In this document: positions 13,311-21,355 of the stretch, in pieces
How the letters are laid out: each line of letters opens with the position of its first letter
Position numbering within the stretch: the first letter of the stretch is position 1
NCBI GenBank assembly: GCA_964653025.1
Contig: CAZZBZ010000013.1
Span: 1 to 59,687, forward strand
Direction: 5' to 3'
Source of the DNA: JABWAM01 sp964653025
GTDB lineage: Bacteria > Verrucomicrobiota > Verrucomicrobiia > JABWAM01
DNA: 59,687 nucleotides
Translations under genes and position numbers: made by a program
The notes under the pieces: generated by a model
Databases searched by the model: none
Seen by the model: the letters and a program-made list of their open reading frames with translations, nothing else
What the model was told of the DNA's origin: nothing

Positions 13311-13364
13311 GGCGCACCTTTCCCGACCCCGTACTCCCGACACCCTTTTTCATCGCACGTCCCC

Positions 13365-15557
13365 ATGTCCCCCGCAGCCCAGAACAAGTCTCCCGCAAAC
13401 GGGGACAACCCGAACGACCCGAAAAGGCCGTACACCCTGCAGCTTACCCGCAATATCGGGATCGCCGCCCACATTGATGCCGGCAAGACCACCACCACCG
13501 AGCGCATCCTCTTCTACACCGGCCTGATTCATAAGATCGGTGACGTGGACGACGGCAATACCGTTACCGACTGGATGGAGCAGGAGCGCGAGCGTGGCAT
13601 TACGATTACCTCCGCGGCCACCACTTGCTTCTGGACCCAGAAGGTCGAGGCGGGGGTCGTTAAGCTCCGCGAGGGGGTCAAACACCGCGTCAACATTATC
13701 GATACCCCGGGTCACGTGGACTTCACCGCCGAGGTCGAGCGCTCGCTGCGCGTGCTGGACGGAGCGATCGCCGTATTTTGTGGCGTTGCCGGTGTACAAC
13801 CCCAGTCCGAGACTGTCTGGCGGCAGGCCACCAAGTACCACGTGCCGCGCATCGCCTTCATCAACAAGATGGACCGTACCGGCGCAAACTTCGCGAAGGC
13901 CCTCAACGACCTCCGCACGAAGCTTGGTGCCAACGCCTGGCCGCTCACTCTCCCCATCGGTGCAGCCGAGACCTTCCGCGGGGTCGTGGAGATCGTCTCC
14001 CAGAAAGCCTACATCTGGCCCGACGATGCCGAGAATGAGAAGAATAATGGGATGACCTATCAGGTGACCGATATCCCGGACGACCTCGTCGATGCGGCGA
14101 AAAAGGCTCGCCTCGAGCTCGTGGAAGCCGTGGCAGACCTCGACGAGGAGGTGGGCAATCTCTTCCTTGAGGAAAAACCCGTGACGGATCTTCTTCTCAA
14201 GCAGGCGATCCGTCGCCTGACCATCGCAATCAAGTTCGTCCCGGTTTTCTGTGGCTCTGCCTTCAAGAAGCGCGCGGTCCACAACGTGGTGGACGGCGTG
14301 ATCGACTACCTGCCCTCGCCCCTTGATATCCCCGCGGCGGTCGGGCTGGATCCGGACTCTCCCGAGATCAAGATTGATGCCCCGACGACCGATCAGGGGA
14401 AGTTCTGTTCTTTGGCCTTCAAACTCTGGACGGACCCCTATGTCGGCAAGCTGGTCTTTTTCCGTGTCTACTCCGGTAAGCTCAGCAAGGGTGACACGAT
14501 CTATAACCCGCGCACGAACAAACGGGAGCGCGTCAGCCGCGTCCTGATGATCCAGGCCGACAAGCGCGAGGACGTGGACACGGTCTATTCCGGCGACATC
14601 GCCGCGCTGGTGGGGGTCCGGAATATTACCACCGGCGACACGCTCTGCGACGAAGACCATCCCATTCTTCTCGAGCCCCCAACGTTCCCAGAGCCCGTCA
14701 TCTCGATGGCCGTCGAGCCGAAGACCAAGGGAGATCGCGAACGCATGGGTGAGGCCCTCCAGCGCCTTTCGGAGGAGGACCCCACTTTCCGAGTGAAGAC
14801 GGATGTGGATACCGGCCAGATGATCATTCAGGGGATGGGCGAACTTCATCTTGAGATCATCCGCGACCGCATGTTCCGCGAGTTTAAGGTTGAGGCGAAT
14901 GCGGGCAAGCCGCAGATCGCCTACCGCGAGACCCTCACCAAGGCTGCAGAAGGGGAGGGCAAGTTCATTCGCCAATCGGGCGGCCGAGGCCAGTACGGCC
15001 ATGTGGTCCTCAAGGTTTATCCCGGCGAGAAGGGGTCCGGCGCCATTGTCGAGAACAAGGTGGTCGGCGGCACCATCCCGAAAGAGTTCATCGGGCCTTC
15101 CATCGATGGGGTTGAGGAGGCGATCACTGTTGGAATTCTCGCCGGCTACCCGGTGGTGGATATCCGAGTGGAGATCCTGGATGGCACCTACCACGAGGTG
15201 GACTCCAGCGAACTCGCCTTCAAGATGGCGGGGATCTTCGCCTTCAAGGACGCGATGAAGAAGGCCGGCTGCATCATTCTCGAGCCGATCATGAAGGTCG
15301 AGTTGATCACCCCCGACGAGTATCAAGGAGATCTTCTCGGGGATCTCAACCGCCGGCGCGGGCGGATTATGAATATCGAGACGCAGGGGGTGACCGTGCT
15401 CGTGCACGCCGAGGTTCCCCTCGAACAGATGTTCGGGTACGCCACCGACATCCGCTCCCTCAGCAAGGGACGAGCCTCCTACTCGATGGAGCCTTCCCAC
15501 TTCGAGCGAGTGCCAGAACAGGTGCTCACAAAAATTCTTGAGACTCAGAAGAAATAA
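13365..15557 (+). CDS. fusA: Elongation factor G
   Basis: 730 residues, about 30 more than typical. An N-terminal tail of ~25 residues precedes RNIGIAAHIDAGKTTTTERI (P-loop). There is a short insertion (KVEAGVVKLREGVKH) just before the switch-II segment NIIDTPGHVDFTAEVERSLR. NKMDRTGANF is the guanine-specificity motif. Domains II-V follow, including GMGELHLEIIRDRM and RGQYGHVVLKVYPG. EF-G drives translocation. No tuf follows it; tuf lies upstream at the window start, unlike the E. coli str operon. Confidence 0.98.
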   Translation: MSPAAQNKSPANGDNPNDPKRPYTLQLTRNIGIAAHIDAGKTTTTERILFYTGLIHKIGDVDDGNTVTDWMEQERERGITITSAATTCFWTQKVEAGVVKLREGVKHRVNIIDTPGHVDFTAEVERSLRVLDGAIAVFCGVAGVQPQSETVWRQATKYHVPRIAFINKMDRTGANFAKALNDLRTKLGANAWPLTLPIGAAETFRGVVEIVSQKAYIWPDDAENEKNNGMTYQVTDIPDDLVDAAKKARLELVEAVADLDEEVGNLFLEEKPVTDLLLKQAIRRLTIAIKFVPVFCGSAFKKRAVHNVVDGVIDYLPSPLDIPAAVGLDPDSPEIKIDAPTTDQGKFCSLAFKLWTDPYVGKLVFFRVYSGKLSKGDTIYNPRTNKRERVSRVLMIQADKREDVDTVYSGDIAALVGVRNITTGDTLCDEDHPILLEPPTFPEPVISMAVEPKTKGDRERMGEALQRLSEEDPTFRVKTDVDTGQMIIQGMGELHLEIIRDRMFREFKVEANAGKPQIAYRETLTKAAEGEGKFIRQSGGRGQYGHVVLKVYPGEKGSGAIVENKVVGGTIPKEFIGPSIDGVEEAITVGILAGYPVVDIRVEILDGTYHEVDSSELAFKMAGIFAFKDAMKKAGCIILEPIMKVELITPDEYQGDLLGDLNRRRGRIMNIETQGVTVLVHAEVPLEQMFGYATDIRSLSKGRASYSMEPSHFERVPEQVLTKILETQKK

Positions 15558-15558
15558 T

Positions 15559-15574
15559 GCTGGCGAGAGCCAGC
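15559..15574 (+). promoter_or_regulatory. GAGA-tetraloop hairpin between fusA and rpsJ
   Basis: GCTGGC and GCCAGC form a perfect 6-bp stem closed by GAGA, a GNRA-type tetraloop. It starts 2 nt after the fusA stop and lies 34 nt before rpsJ. There is no U-tract, so a processing or protein-binding site fits better than an intrinsic terminator. Confidence 0.45.
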
Positions 15575-15607
15575 CTTGTCAGCTAGTCTGAAAAACTACC
15601 GTTTTCC

Positions 15608-15916
15608 ATGGAACACCAGCGCATCAGAATTCGACTCAAGGGTTTTGACTACCGACTGCTCGACGCGTCGGCAGCCGAGATCGTCGAGACCGCTAAGCGC
15701 ACCGGCTCAAAGGTGGCCGGACCGGTCCCGCTCCCCACGAAGATCGAACGCTTTACCGTCAACCGCTCGCCGCACGTGGACAAGAAGTCCATGGACCAGT
15801 TCGAGATACGAACCCACAAGCGGCTCCTCGATATCATTGACCCCACCGCGAAGACCGTGGATGAGCTTAAGAAGCTCAACCTCCCGGCCGGCGTAGACAT
15901 CCAAATTAAGATTTGA
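15608..15916 (+). CDS. rpsJ: 30S ribosomal protein S10 (NusE)
   Basis: 102 residues. Conserved IRIRLKGFDYRLLDASAAEI, GPVPLPTKIERFTVNRSPHV, KKSMDQFEIRTHKRLLDI and the C-terminal LPAGVDIQIKI identify S10. It is a 30S head protein and also the NusE antitermination factor that contacts NusG. It opens the S10 block. Its stop codon lies 2 nt before the rplC ATG. Confidence 0.97.
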   Translation: MEHQRIRIRLKGFDYRLLDASAAEIVETAKRTGSKVAGPVPLPTKIERFTVNRSPHVDKKSMDQFEIRTHKRLLDIIDPTAKTVDELKKLNLPAGVDIQIKI

Positions 15917-15918
15917 CC

Positions 15919-16587
15919 ATGAGCGTGGGATTACTTGGAAAAAAGCTGGGGATGACCCAGCTCTACGACGACAAGGGGATGCTTCACCCGGTCACCGTCA
16001 TTGAGGCGGGGCCCTGCACCGTGATCCAGCGCAAGTCGGCTGAGAAGGATCACTACGAGGCGGTTCAGGTCGGCTTCGGCCAGCGCAAGGTGAGGAACAC
16101 CGTCCGCCCGCTTGCCGGCCATTTTCGCAAGGCTAGGGGTGTCGACGACATCGGGAAGGTTCATGGCTTCACTTTCGTTCGCGAGTTTCGCGTTGGTGCG
16201 GGGGAAGACTTCAAGGTGGGAGACAGCGTGAAGGCGACCATCTTTTCAGCCGGCGAGTTTGTGGATGTCATCGGCGTCTCCAAGGGCAAGGGTACGCAGG
16301 GCGTCGTTCGGCGCCATCGTTTTGCCGGAGGTGGGGCTGCCCACGGATCGAAATCCCACCGCCGTCCCGGCGCCATCGGCATGCGCGCTTGGCCCGGCCA
16401 TATCTGGAAAAATGCCCGCATGCCTGGTCGCATGGGCGATACCCAGATTACCGTCCAGAACCTTCGCGTGATGCAGGTGCGCGAGGGGGAGAACCTTCTC
16501 CTCGTCCGCGGCTGTGTCCCCGGGGCGCCTGGTTCCCACCTCATTATCCGCTCGTCGATCAAGAAGACGGCGGCCAAGAAGCCCTGA
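15919..16587 (+). CDS. rplC: 50S ribosomal protein L3
   Basis: 222 residues, from MSVGLLGKKLGMTQLYDDKG. An in-frame TTG six bases upstream is discounted. Family blocks are VIEAGPCTVIQRKSAEKDHY, VIGVSKGKGTQGVVRRHRF, GAAHGSKSHRRPGAIGMRA (the loop reaching the peptidyl-transferase centre) and MPGRMGDTQITVQNLRV. It has a short lysine-rich tail (KKTAAKKP). rplD starts 4 nt after its stop. Confidence 0.97.
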   Translation: MSVGLLGKKLGMTQLYDDKGMLHPVTVIEAGPCTVIQRKSAEKDHYEAVQVGFGQRKVRNTVRPLAGHFRKARGVDDIGKVHGFTFVREFRVGAGEDFKVGDSVKATIFSAGEFVDVIGVSKGKGTQGVVRRHRFAGGGAAHGSKSHRRPGAIGMRAWPGHIWKNARMPGRMGDTQITVQNLRVMQVREGENLLLVRGCVPGAPGSHLIIRSSIKKTAAKKP

Positions 16588-16591
16588 TGCG

Positions 16592-17230
16592 ATGAAGGTC
16601 AAGATCCTCAATCAGGACGGTTCGGCGAAGGGTGATCACGAGATTGCGATTCGCACCGATTTCAGCAAGGTCAGTCCCCAGGTGACCCACGACGTGGTGG
16701 TGGCGCACCTCGCCAATCGCCGCGCCGGCACTGCTTGCACGAAGACAGTGGCCGAGGTCGCCGGTTCAGGGAAGAAGCCGTGGAAGCAGAAGGGAACCGG
16801 ACGCGCCCGCGCCGGGTACGCCCGCTCCCCGGTCTGGCGCAAGGGTGGCGTGGTTTTCGGGCCGAAGCCCCGCGACTACAGCAAGCGAGTACCCCGTCAG
16901 GTGCGGCGGCTCGCCTTTTGCCAGGCGCTGGTCGGTCGCCTGGAAGAGGGCAGTGCACGGGTGGTGGAGTCTCTCGACGTGCCGAGCGCCAAGACCTGCG
17001 ATTTCGTCGCCATCATGAAGGGCCTGAAGGTTGAGGGCTCCACGCTGGTGGTGCACGACAAGCCGTCGGTCGCCTTCCGTCGCGCGACGCGCAACGTCGC
17101 GCGGGTGAGTACAGCGACGGCCGAGGATGTGAACACCTACCAACTTCTCAACTGCAAGTGCCTGGTGCTGACTCGTGCGGCGTTGGATGCCCTGACTGTC
17201 CGCAGCCGCGGCCTGGAGGCGACCAAGTGA
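16592..17230 (+). CDS. rplD: 50S ribosomal protein L4
   Basis: 212 residues, from MKVKILNQDGSAKGDHEIAI; the ATG lies just after the rplC stop. The exit-tunnel loop is recognisable as GSGKKPWKQKGTGRARAGYA followed by RSPVWRKGGVVFGPKPRDYS. In E. coli, L4 binds its own leader and causes both termination and translational repression; no equivalent leader fold was identified here. The stop overlaps the rplW start in GTGA. Confidence 0.96.
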   Translation: MKVKILNQDGSAKGDHEIAIRTDFSKVSPQVTHDVVVAHLANRRAGTACTKTVAEVAGSGKKPWKQKGTGRARAGYARSPVWRKGGVVFGPKPRDYSKRVPRQVRRLAFCQALVGRLEEGSARVVESLDVPSAKTCDFVAIMKGLKVEGSTLVVHDKPSVAFRRATRNVARVSTATAEDVNTYQLLNCKCLVLTRAALDALTVRSRGLEATK

Positions 17231-17514
17231 AGAATCCGTATGACATCATCCGCCGCGTACGCCTGACCGAGAAGGCATCTGCCCTTCAGGCCAAGGACAA
17301 CAGCTATGTCTTCGCCGTCGAGCCGCGCGCGAACAAGGTGGAGATTCGCCAGGCCATCGAACGTATTTTTAATGTGAAGGTCGAGCGCGTGAATACGATG
17401 AACTGTGGTGGCAAGGTTCGCCGCGCGCGCACCAAGCAGGCGGGACGAACTTCCGACTGGAAGAAGGCCATCATTACCCTCAAGAAGGGAAACAAGATCG
17501 ATCTCGGAACCTGA
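17227..17514 (+). CDS. rplW: 50S ribosomal protein L23
   Basis: 95 residues from a GTG codon (VKNPYDIIRRVRLTEKASAL) that overlaps the rplD stop by 4 nt. The family segments TEKASALQAKDNSYVFAVEP, KVEIRQAIERIFNVKVERVN and WKKAIITLKKGNKIDL are present. L23 lies at the tunnel exit, where trigger factor and SRP dock. A 129-nt gap follows before rplB, unusually long for this block and made of CT/GA-rich repeat material. Confidence 0.95.
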   Translation: MKNPYDIIRRVRLTEKASALQAKDNSYVFAVEPRANKVEIRQAIERIFNVKVERVNTMNCGGKVRRARTKQAGRTSDWKKAIITLKKGNKIDLGT

Positions 17515-17522
17515 AATCAATG

Positions 17523-17548
17523 AGAAATAAGGATTGCGAAATGAGAAG
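17523..17548 (-). repeat. CT-rich intergenic repeat, copy B (rplW-rplB gap, inverted)
   Basis: Read on the minus strand, this matches 23 of 26 positions of the unit at 12804-12829. Further CT-rich material of similar composition, in + orientation, fills 17601-17643 up to the rplB ATG (ATTTCTCACTTCTAATTTCG and following). The whole 129-nt gap has no ORF of its own. Confidence 0.6.
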
Positions 17549-17643
17549 CCGCCCCGGCCGCGCGACCCCGAGTTTTTCACTTTATCCCAGCTTCCAGCCC
17601 CCCATTTCTCACTTCTAATTTCGAACTTCTCACTGCCTCCTCC

Positions 17644-18480
17644 ATGTCCATCAAGACCTACAGGCCGACTACATCAAGCATACGGCATAAGGCCTCCTCG
17701 AGTTTTGAGGAGATCACGCGGAGTCGTCCCGAGAAGAGGCTCACTGAATCCCTTCGCAAGAAGGGCGGGCGTAACGCCCACGGTCGCCTCACGATGCGCC
17801 ACCGCGGGGGAGGCCATAAGCAGCGCTACCGCATCGTGGACTTCAAGCGCAACAAGCATGACGTTTCCGCGAAGGTGGAGACCATCGAGTACGATCCTTC
17901 GCGCTCGTCGCGCGTGGCGCTTCTTCGGTACGCCGACGGCGAGCTCCGCTACATCTTGGCCCCGCTCGGCTTGGAGGTGGGCCGTGAGGTGCGCAGTGGG
18001 ATTGAGGCCGCTCCCGAGGTGGGCAATGCTCTTCCGCTTCGTGCAATCCCAATGGGCATGCCCGTCCACAATATCGAGATCGCCCCCGGCCGCGGCGGCC
18101 AGCTCGTCCGCAGCGCCGGCATGGCCGCCACGCTGATGGCGAAGGAGGGAGACTATGCGAATGTGAAGCTCCCCTCAGGTGAGATCCGCCGTGTTCACCT
18201 GAGTTGTTTCGCGACGATTGGGCAGGTGGGGAACGTCGAGCATGAAAAAATTTCCTATGGCAAGGCTGGAAAGAGCCGTCACCTTGGCTGGCGCCCGCAT
18301 GTGCGTGGCGTGGCGATGAACCCGGTCGACCACCCGAACGGTGGCGGCCAGGGGAAGAGCAAGGGCGGCGGTGGTTGGCACCACCCGGTTTCTCCATGGG
18401 GGCAAATTGCCAAGGGCCTCAAGACCCGCAAGAAGCACAAGACCACCGACCAGTTCATCATCCAGCGCCGCAAGCGCTAG
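17644..18480 (+). CDS. rplB: 50S ribosomal protein L2
   Basis: 278 residues. Conserved blocks are MSIKTYRPTTSSIRHKASSS, GRNAHGRLTMRHRGGGHKQR, GNALPLRAIPMGMPVHNIEI, RSAGMAATLMAKEGDYANVK, VGNVEHEKISYGKAGKSRHL and the C-terminal WRPHVRGVAMNPVDHPNGGG with the conserved histidine needed near the peptidyl-transferase centre. It starts directly after a CT-rich leader lacking a Shine-Dalgarno sequence. Confidence 0.98.
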   Translation: MSIKTYRPTTSSIRHKASSSFEEITRSRPEKRLTESLRKKGGRNAHGRLTMRHRGGGHKQRYRIVDFKRNKHDVSAKVETIEYDPSRSSRVALLRYADGELRYILAPLGLEVGREVRSGIEAAPEVGNALPLRAIPMGMPVHNIEIAPGRGGQLVRSAGMAATLMAKEGDYANVKLPSGEIRRVHLSCFATIGQVGNVEHEKISYGKAGKSRHLGWRPHVRGVAMNPVDHPNGGGQGKSKGGGGWHHPVSPWGQIAKGLKTRKKHKTTDQFIIQRRKR

Positions 18481-18500
18481 ACGCAACAAGGATTTACGAC

Positions 18501-18782
18501 ATGGGAAGATCTCTGAAGAAAGGTCCGTTTACGGACGACCACCTGATGAAGAAGGTGGTCCAGATGGCCGCGTCTGGGGTGAAGAAACCCATCAAGACGT
18601 GGTCTCGCCGCTCGATGGTGGTGCCGGAGTTCGTGGGCCATACATTTTTGGTTCACAACGGGAAGGTGTTCAACACGGTCTTTGCGACTGAAAATATGGT
18701 TGGCCACCGTCTTGGGGAATTCTCACCTACGCGCACCTTCAAGAAGCACGGGGCGCATACTGAGAAGGCTGCGGCCAAGTAA
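18501..18782 (+). CDS. rpsS: 30S ribosomal protein S19
   Basis: 93 residues, from MGRSLKKGPFTDDHLMKKV; the upstream in-frame extension lies inside rplB and is ignored. IKTWSRRSMVVPEFVGHTFL and VGHRLGEFSPTRTFKKHGAH are characteristic. S19 lies in the 30S head. Normally rplV follows within a few bases. Here an 829-nt insertion carrying an unrelated gene intervenes. Confidence 0.97.
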   Translation: MGRSLKKGPFTDDHLMKKVVQMAASGVKKPIKTWSRRSMVVPEFVGHTFLVHNGKVFNTVFATENMVGHRLGEFSPTRTFKKHGAHTEKAAAK

Positions 18783-18803
18783 CGGACGGGAAAGGAAGAG
18801 GCC

Positions 18804-19577
18804 ATGCGACGGCAGCCCGCGAGGCGGGTAGGGCGACTCCGGGTCGCTTCGGTGCTGGAAGTTGGATTTTTTTTAGTTTGTTCTTTGTATGCTGCGGCGC
18901 CACAGGGCGGCACGGAAGCGCCAGAGCTTCGTGTGGCCCTCGATGCGCTGCGGCGAGAAAATGCGGATTTGCGCCGCGCCGAGGGGGCCAAGGCCCGCGA
19001 GGTGGCGGTGCTCAGCAACCAGTTGGCGCGGGTCGAGACAGCGCTTCGGGGAGGCCTCGCAGGACTCGCCGCGGACGATGCGGATGCTCGTTCGGCAACC
19101 GATTGGCGCACGCTTTTGGTGCAGTCGCTGCGTGCCCTGCGGGAATCCGAGGGCGAGCTCGTGCGAATCGAAGATCGCGCGCGGAGGCTGATGCTGGCCT
19201 CTGAGCAGGCGTTGAAGTCGGCCCAGAAGGTGGATCCCGCGCGGCGGGCCACCCTCGAGGGTGAGCTTCGTGCCGGGCGCAAGTGGGCCGAGGAACGGGA
19301 GCGAACAAGGCCCACAATAATGGAGGGGGGGACCAAGTTGCCTCCCTCCGCAAAGGTGCTGGCCGTGAGGCTGGATCTCGGGGTGGTGGCACTGGATGCG
19401 GGGAGAGCCGAGGGGGTGAGAGTGGGGATGCCCTGGGTAGTGAACCGCGGCAAGGAAATCACGGCGAGACTCGTGGTGGTGGAGACGCGCGAACATGCGT
19501 CGATGGCGGTGATTGAGCGGATGGAAGCGGACCGCCCCATCCGTGAGGGGGAAATGGCGGTCCTCAGCAAGCTCTGA
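18804..19577 (+). CDS. Predicted exported coiled-coil protein inserted in the S10 operon (unknown function)
   Basis: 257 residues, no recognised named family. An Arg-rich N terminus is followed by a hydrophobic segment (VASVLEVGFFLVCSLYAAA, ~15-33), a likely signal peptide or anchor. Residues ~40-175 are Leu/Arg/Glu/Ala-rich with heptad character (LRVALDALRRENADLRRAEG; LARVETALRGGLAGLA). The last ~75 residues look like a small beta domain (VLAVRLDLGVVALDAGRAEG, VRVGMPWVVNRGKEITARLV, ending REGEMAVLSK), a pattern seen at the C terminus of some uncharacterised PVC envelope proteins. A purine-rich ribosome site (AAAGGAAG) precedes the ATG, unlike many neighbours. It lies 21 nt after rpsS and 33 nt before rplV in the same direction, so it must be co-transcribed. 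The inferred location is the periplasm or inner membrane. Confidence 0.85.
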   Translation: MRRQPARRVGRLRVASVLEVGFFLVCSLYAAAPQGGTEAPELRVALDALRRENADLRRAEGAKAREVAVLSNQLARVETALRGGLAGLAADDADARSATDWRTLLVQSLRALRESEGELVRIEDRARRLMLASEQALKSAQKVDPARRATLEGELRAGRKWAEERERTRPTIMEGGTKLPPSAKVLAVRLDLGVVALDAGRAEGVRVGMPWVVNRGKEITARLVVVETREHASMAVIERMEADRPIREGEMAVLSKL

Positions 19578-19610
19578 CCGGAAACGGTCGGGAACAACAA
19601 AATTTTAAAA

Positions 19611-19943
19611 ATGAAAGTGATGGCGATCATGAAGTATGCGCGGATCTCCCCGCGGAAGGTGCGGGAGATTACGCTGGAGATTCAGGGGCTGCCCGTGGGG
19701 CGGGCCCTGGAAGTGGTGGACTCTATTCCCAGGAAAGCCGCTCGCTTGGTGAGCAAGGCGCTGCGTTCCGCAATTGGCAATGCCGAGACCAATGCAAACC
19801 TTTCCCGCGATTCGCTTCGCGTGGCCGAGGCCATCGCCGGCACCGGCCCGACCCTCAAGCGCTACACCTTCCGAGCACGCGGATCTGGCTCCCTCATACG
19901 GAAGCGTACAACTCATGTGCGAATTGTCTTGAGCGACGAGTAG
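19611..19943 (+). CDS. rplV: 50S ribosomal protein L22
   Basis: 110 residues, from MKVMAIMKYARISPRKVREI. VSKALRSAIGNAETNANLSR and the C-terminal hairpin RFRARGSGSLIRKRTTHVRI-like segment identify L22, which lines the exit tunnel. The start follows an A-rich leader (ACAAAATTTTAAAA). It is separated from its usual partner rpsS by the coiled-coil gene. Confidence 0.96.
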   Translation: MKVMAIMKYARISPRKVREITLEIQGLPVGRALEVVDSIPRKAARLVSKALRSAIGNAETNANLSRDSLRVAEAIAGTGPTLKRYTFRARGSGSLIRKRTTHVRIVLSDE

Positions 19944-19982
19944 AACTGAATATACTGCAGGGCTTTCCCTACACAGAAAATC

Positions 19983-20633
19983 ATGGGCCAAAAATGCCAT
20001 CCGATCGGGCTCCGCCTCGCGCTGTCGAAAGACTGGCGTTCTCGCTGGTACGCAGTGGGCCGCGAGTTTCGCAAGTTTCTGCATGAGGACCTCGCAATCC
20101 GCGAGTTCCTCCACAAGAAGCTGGAGCAGGCAGCCGTGCCGCGCATCGATATCGAGCGCGCCGCGCAGCGCCTCCGCATCACCGTGCACACGGCCCGCCC
20201 CGGCATTGTGATCGGTCGCAAGGGCACGGAGATCGACAAGCTCAAGGAAGAGATTTCCCGCCTCACCTCGCTCCGCGAGGTCTACGTCGAGATTCAGGAG
20301 GTCGCGCAGCCGGAAACCAATGCCCAGCTGGTCGCGGAAAACGTGGCTCTCCAGATGGAACGCCGCATCTCCTTTCGCCGTGCGATGAAGAAGGCGATCC
20401 AGACAGCGCGCAACCTTGGCGTCGAGGGCATCAAGCTTCAGTGTTCCGGACGCCTTGGGGGTTCCGAACTCGCTCGAATGGAGCGTTATCACGAGGGCAA
20501 GGTGCCCCTGCAGACTCTCCGCGCTGACATCGATTATGGTTTTGCTGAGGCCCAGACCGTGTACGGCAAGATTGGCGTGAAGGCGTGGATCTACAAAGGC
20601 GACAAGCGTCCCGTGCTCAAAAAAGCCGCATGA
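19983..20633 (+). CDS. rpsC: 30S ribosomal protein S3
   Basis: 216 residues. The N-terminal MGQKCHPIGLRLALSKDWRS and the KH domain with TVHTARPGIVIGRKGTEIDK are clear. The C-terminal domain includes RRAMKKAIQTARNLGVEGIK and SGRLGGSELARMERYHEGKV. S3 lies at the mRNA entry channel. An 85-nt pyrimidine-rich gap separates it from rplP. Confidence 0.97.
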   Translation: MGQKCHPIGLRLALSKDWRSRWYAVGREFRKFLHEDLAIREFLHKKLEQAAVPRIDIERAAQRLRITVHTARPGIVIGRKGTEIDKLKEEISRLTSLREVYVEIQEVAQPETNAQLVAENVALQMERRISFRRAMKKAIQTARNLGVEGIKLQCSGRLGGSELARMERYHEGKVPLQTLRADIDYGFAEAQTVYGKIGVKAWIYKGDKRPVLKKAA

Positions 20634-20706
20634 GACCGCACGAAATGAGAAACTGATTCCGCCTTTTAACTCCTCCCCCCTTCTTCTTTTTATTTTCTAA
20701 CTTTTT

Positions 20707-20718
20707 ACTGATTCCTCT
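20707..20718 (+). promoter_or_regulatory. ACTGAT-pyrimidine leader motif before rplP
   Basis: ACTGAT at 20707-20712 is followed by TCCTCT and the rplP ATG at 20719. A second copy (ACTGATTCC) lies 55 nt upstream at 20652-20660, so the nonamer occurs twice in this leader. The region between is strongly T/C-rich. No Shine-Dalgarno sequence is present. Confidence 0.4.
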
Positions 20719-21141
20719 ATGTCCTTGATGCCCGCCAGAGTGAAGTACCGCAAGATGCAGCGCGGCAGTCGCGCCGGCATGGCCAGCCGTGCGGTGCGAA
20801 TCGACTTTGGCTCCTACGGTCTGCAGACCCTCGCGCGTGCGTGGTTGACGGCTACCCAGATCGAGGCCGCACGCGTGGCTCTGACGCGCAACATGAAGCG
20901 CAAGGGCAAGGTCTGGATCCGAGTTTTCCCGGACAAGTCGGTATCCAAGAAGCCTCTCGAGACCCGAATGGGCAAAGGGAAGGGACCTCCCGTGTTCTGG
21001 GTGGCCGTGGTGCGCCCCGGCAATGTACTTTTTGAACTCGACGGGATCACGGAGAACGTTGCGAGGGAGTCGCTGTCACTTGCCGCCGCGAAGCTCCCGA
21101 TGCGAACTCGGTTCATCCGCCGCCACATGGAGGGAGCCTGA
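20719..21141 (+). CDS. rplP: 50S ribosomal protein L16
   Basis: 140 residues, from MSLMPARVKYRKMQRGSRAG (an ATG three codons later, MPARVKYRK, is equally possible). GSYGLQTLARAWLTATQIEA, KVWIRVFPDKSVSKKPLETR and MGKGKGPPVFWVAVVRPGNV are diagnostic. L16 binds near the A-site tRNA and helps organise the peptidyl-transferase centre. It is followed after 4 nt by rpmC. Confidence 0.96.
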   Translation: MSLMPARVKYRKMQRGSRAGMASRAVRIDFGSYGLQTLARAWLTATQIEAARVALTRNMKRKGKVWIRVFPDKSVSKKPLETRMGKGKGPPVFWVAVVRPGNVLFELDGITENVARESLSLAAAKLPMRTRFIRRHMEGA

Positions 21142-21145
21142 CGCG

Positions 21146-21355
21146 ATGAAAATCAAAGAACTTCGCGCTCTCACGGCGACTGAACTCGATGCCAAGGGGC
21201 GTGACCTACGGCAGGAATTCTTCAACCTCCGTATGCGGCAATCCGCCGGACAGCTCGATCAACCCAGCCGCCTCCGCCTCATCCGCAAGGACATCGCGCG
21301 GGTGGAAACCCTCCTTACCGAGTTGAAGCGGAAACTCCCTGCCTCCAAGCCATGA
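21146..21355 (+). CDS. rpmC: 50S ribosomal protein L29
   Basis: 69 residues, from MKIKELRALTATELDAKGRD. It has the helical hairpin LRQEFFNLRMRQSAGQLDQP and SRLRLIRKDIARVETLLTEL typical of L29, near the tunnel exit. The long in-frame extension upstream lies inside rplP and is ignored. The stop overlaps the rpsQ ATG (ATGA). Confidence 0.95.
   Translation: MKIKELRALTATELDAKGRDLRQEFFNLRMRQSAGQLDQPSRLRLIRKDIARVETLLTELKRKLPASKP

Noticed and set aside
13350..15500. A 716-residue minus-strand frame opposite fusA
   Set aside because: A shadow frame; fusA is unmistakable on the + strand.
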